This document shows, piece by piece, positions 61,093-64,000 of a stretch of DNA of 64,000 nucleotides. The position numbers and the translations under genes were made by a program. A model generated the notes under the pieces. The model was given only the letters and a program-made list of their open reading frames with translations. It was not told where the DNA came from and made no database searches. Within the stretch, counting starts at the first letter, position 1. Every line of letters begins with the position of its first letter. The DNA lies in contig LR746276.1 of NCBI GenBank assembly GCA_902729315.2, forward strand, positions 5,334,669-5,398,668. The letters are read 5' to 3'. The DNA comes from Spirodela intermedia (Eukaryota; Streptophyta; Magnoliopsida; Alismatales; Araceae).

Positions 61093-61809
61093 CAACGCGG
61101 TTAGCCGTTGTGCCCAGGCCTTGTTGGGCCCGATTGTTGGCCCATTTCGGTGTCCGGGGAATCACCCTTTCCTGCAATCGAAACGGAGCAGCAAAGTCCC
61201 CTCCCCCCCCCCAGTTCAGTGATCATTGGAACTCGAAAAGCCCTCTGCAAGGTATGACCCCGATTTCGTTTCTCGGCCGTCCCCCTGACCCTCGGTCTGT
61301 AGAATGAGAAAGTAGGAAGAGATAGAGAGAGAGAGAGAGAGAGCTACAGGAACGAGCTCCGGTCGGCGATCCGGCAGCCAGAGAAATCCCATTGAGAATT
61401 TCGAAACCAGAACGCTACACTTATATTTATATATATATATATATATAATGCGATTAGTTAACATCGATGAACAACAAGCATAAAACCCAGAAGATATTTT
61501 CCATGAATAAGCAAAAAAAAAAACCAGGAAGATGGAATTCAGGTTCAAAAGCTATAATTAGAAAAAGACGAGGATGAAGGATTCAAGAAACAGAAGCAGA
61601 AAAAAGTAGTCTTGCCTGGAGAGGCCGACACTCCAGGCCAAGAAAAATTGGGGAGAATCTCCCTCTAGAAGGCGGATTATTCGGCAGCCAAAAGAATCCC
61701 ACCACCTTCGCAGCAAAACCGGACCAAATTTTCGTCACCATCCACCATGAAGGTTCCTCTGAAAGTGAAGAGAAGAGAGCGGAGGTTGGCGGCAGCGGCG
61801 GTTGCGGGT
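61093..61809. other. Intergenic and 3' UTR region of the ADP/ATP carrier gene
   Basis: Contains (GA)n at about 61321-61343 and (AT)n at about 61427-61447. The right part is probably the 3' UTR of the minus-strand carrier gene. No other gene is seen. Confidence 0.55.
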
Positions 61810-63302
61810 TTAAGCGCCGCCTGAGCCATACTTCTTGCCGAGGAGGATGAGCTGGAGCTTGTCGTAGCCGGCGAGGACTCCGGCACCAGCGACGGCACGG
61901 AGAATGTTGGCGCCGGCGCCTTTGAAGAGGGACTTGGCGCCCTCGTTCTTGAGGATCTGTGAGAAGGCATCGAAGGAGCTCTTGTACTTGACCGCCTCCC
62001 CAGAGGTCATCATCATCCGCCGCCGCACCGTGTCGATCGGGTATGACGCCAGCCCCGCTCCGTTCGTGATCAGCCACCCCAGCGCGAAGCTCGCGAAGAA
62101 GCTATCCTGCAATCCACCGCGCATAGAGACCCCCTCATATTCATATGAATGAATTAATAAAACTATGACACCATATGAATTATCACAGTATCAATACTGT
62201 GATCATTTATATTTATATAAACAGTTTATATACGCTTAATATCAATACTTCATTCAGAAAAACCGATTAATATGTTTAATGAGCTGACAAAAATTATCTG
62301 CAGAAATCATAGGAGAGAGCAGGTACCTGAAGGGATCCAGTGAGAACCACCGGCTTCAGGGAGTCGTACATTCCGAAGTAGAGACCACGGTAGACGATGA
62401 TCCCCACACATGAGATGTTGAATCCGCGGTAGAGACCAGCGACGCCGTCAGACTTCATAGTCTTCCTGTAGACATCAACCAGGCCGTTGAACTGCCTCTC
62501 TCCCCCCTTCTTTGCTGCCTTTGCGTCGTTCGCAAGCCGGGTCCGGGCATAGTCCAAGGAGTACACGAACAGCAAGGATGAGGCACCAGCGGCGCCCCCA
62601 GAGGCCAGATTGCCGGCGAACCATTTCCAGTAGCCGTCCCTGTCTTTCTTGAAGTTGAACATCCTCTTGAAGTAGTCCTTGAACGCAAAGTTCAAGGCCT
62701 GGTGGGATAAGAGTGCAGGCCTCTTGTTAGCAACAAGGAGAATGCGGCATTGAGAAGGGTTCTCTGTCTGATAGAACAGATAGAAGAGAACGGACCTGTG
62801 TTGGGAAGTAACGAATAACATTAGCGGTGTTGCCCCTCCACAGTGAAACGAAGCCTTCGTCTTTGATAGTTCGGCTGAAGCATTCGCTGATCCCCTTGTA
62901 GGGCTGTGAGAGCCGACCGGTCTTGATCATCTCGTCCTGGTTCTGGATGAGAAGCTTGACTCGCTCAATGGGAGCAGCAGCGGTTTTGGATACAGCAGCA
63001 GAAACTCCACCCATGAGGAAGTCCGTGGCGAAAGACAGAAAACCTTTCTCTGACGGCGCATTGACAAACATGGGGGATGCAGGAGAAACCATAGAGAGAT
63101 CATAGGTGACTCTGCAGGATTGCATTAGAGGACCCTGAAGCCCACCATTGGCATATCTACCACTTGTAAAATTCCTCCCGTGAAAGGCTGGTCTGTAGAA
63201 GCTACCACTCTGAGCCAGCACATCTTGTGAAATGCTAGAACTCAGACGGAGCTGACCAGCTACCTTCTGGATAACAGATGGGTGGTTAAGCTGGTCAGCC
63301 AT
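61810..63302 (-). CDS. Mitochondrial ADP/ATP carrier (adenine nucleotide translocator)
   Basis: Three exons: 63302-62796, 62698-62327 and 62106-61810, totalling 1176 nt (391 aa) with phase-0 introns. The protein exchanges ATP for ADP across the inner mitochondrial membrane. A plant-type N-terminal extension (about 1-85, Ser-rich and basic) precedes three mitochondrial-carrier repeats. Signatures are [15 protein letters not shown] (residues 111-125), SLDYARTRL in repeat 2 and [12 protein letters not shown] in repeat 3, with the diagnostic RRRMMM of ADP/ATP carriers at residues 321-326. [20 protein letters not shown] is also typical. The length fits plant AACs (about 380-390 aa). The chosen Met ([10 protein letters not shown]) matches plant family starts; the upstream in-frame codons appear to be leader or intron. 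Confidence 0.96.
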
Positions 63303-64000
63303 GCTTCCAGCAGAGAATCCTATAAGAATCAAACAAAATAAAAAGGGCATCAGCCAAATATATGATATTTAAATATGAATAAGCATGTACTTGTTCGTAA
63401 ATGGCTCCAGGAACATAATCCCTTCTCCTAAACTGTGAAAGGGAAAGAAAAGAAGAGGCACGAACAAAGTCTTGCTCCAAAGAAACTAAATTAAAAACTT
63501 TTCGGTTACAAGGTCAAAATACTAAAAGATAAAAGGGCCCATGGACAAATGTTCATGATATTGAAGGTCGAGAAAGTTCTTAGTGTAAAAGAATACTCAA
63601 CAGCCTACAAGAAAAAGTACTATTGTGCCATGATCCTCTCATGCACAATGAGATGGCTAGGGATATTTTTCTAGAGTGAGCAACTATTTGCCAGTTATAA
63701 TACTAAAGATGAATGTCTCATAGCTTGGTCTTAACTCGGTGAAAATCACCATAATAAGATCCTAGTCATCCACTAGCTGACCAATCGTAGCAAACTATTT
63801 TGATGCATTGGATGGACTCATAAAAAGGTAACATCCTACAGTGTGAGGCATGTAGTTTGTTGTGGGTTATGAATTCAAAACTTAAAGCCAATGCAAAAGC
63901 TCTAGAAGTAAAATATCTCAAACATCATTTGATGTATGATAAACAACTACTAATCAGAGGAAAGTCTCTGTTAGGGATGATATGAGCCGTATAAGAACTA
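63303..64000. other. Upstream flank of the ADP/ATP carrier gene
   Basis: The presumed 5' UTR, possibly with a leader intron near 63303-63480, then AT-rich DNA with no recognised gene. A TGTTAGGGATGATATGAG start near 63969 resembles an LTR beginning but runs off the window. Confidence 0.4.

Overview
This window is nuclear DNA from a flowering plant. It holds split genes with GT-AG introns, conserved plant protein families (fimbrin, plant-type RhoGDI, a SHV3-like GDPD protein, an NRT1/PTR transporter family), Ty1/copia retrotransposons and very many GA/CT microsatellites. The species cannot be told from the sequence alone. All gene models were assembled by hand from reading frame, splice-site consensus and family knowledge. 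Every intact model closes with a consistent phase across all exons.

Layout. 1-3945 is gene-poor and rich in GA/CT satellite. 3946-11174 (minus) is a 9-exon USP39/SAD1-type tri-snRNP protein with both catalytic residues of the deubiquitinase fold replaced and a pure (CAG)12 polyQ C-terminus. 12246-19543 (minus) is a 14-exon fimbrin. A 2.1 kb divergent intergenic region with a palindromic G-box, a 16-bp palindrome and GGCCCA motifs separates fimbrin from a 5-exon RhoGDI (21690-23514, plus). Then come a 5-exon double-SWIB protein (24680-28228, plus), a single-exon one-finger C2H2 protein (29233-29706, plus) and a 9-exon GPI-anchored GDPD-like protein (31687-40032, plus).

41-61 kb is an accessory zone. 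Two tandem, decayed copies of an NRT1/PTR-family transporter gene (NPF-A and NPF-B) are each split by a Ty1/copia element. NPF-A is split by a minus-oriented element (43187-49977) with near-matching 5-bp target duplications. NPF-B is split by a plus-oriented element (53743-59636) whose immediate flanks do not match but which is bracketed by a diverged duplication of about 100 bp. NPF-B also carries a roughly 1 kb unidentified insertion in its second exon. The right end (61810-63302, minus) is an intact 3-exon mitochondrial ADP/ATP carrier.

The intact genes are unrelated housekeeping and cell-architecture genes: splicing, actin bundling, ROP GTPase control, chromatin, cell wall/GPI surface and ATP export. 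There is no operon-like or cluster logic. Fimbrin and RhoGDI both act on the actin/ROP side of cell polarity and share one divergent intergenic region, which may be coincidence. I found no CRISPR array, no rRNA or tRNA gene that I could support, and no convincing new biological system. The most unusual items are the duplication bracketing the copia element in NPF-B, the GC-rich leader island inside the other copia element, and the density and arrangement of GA/CT tracts.
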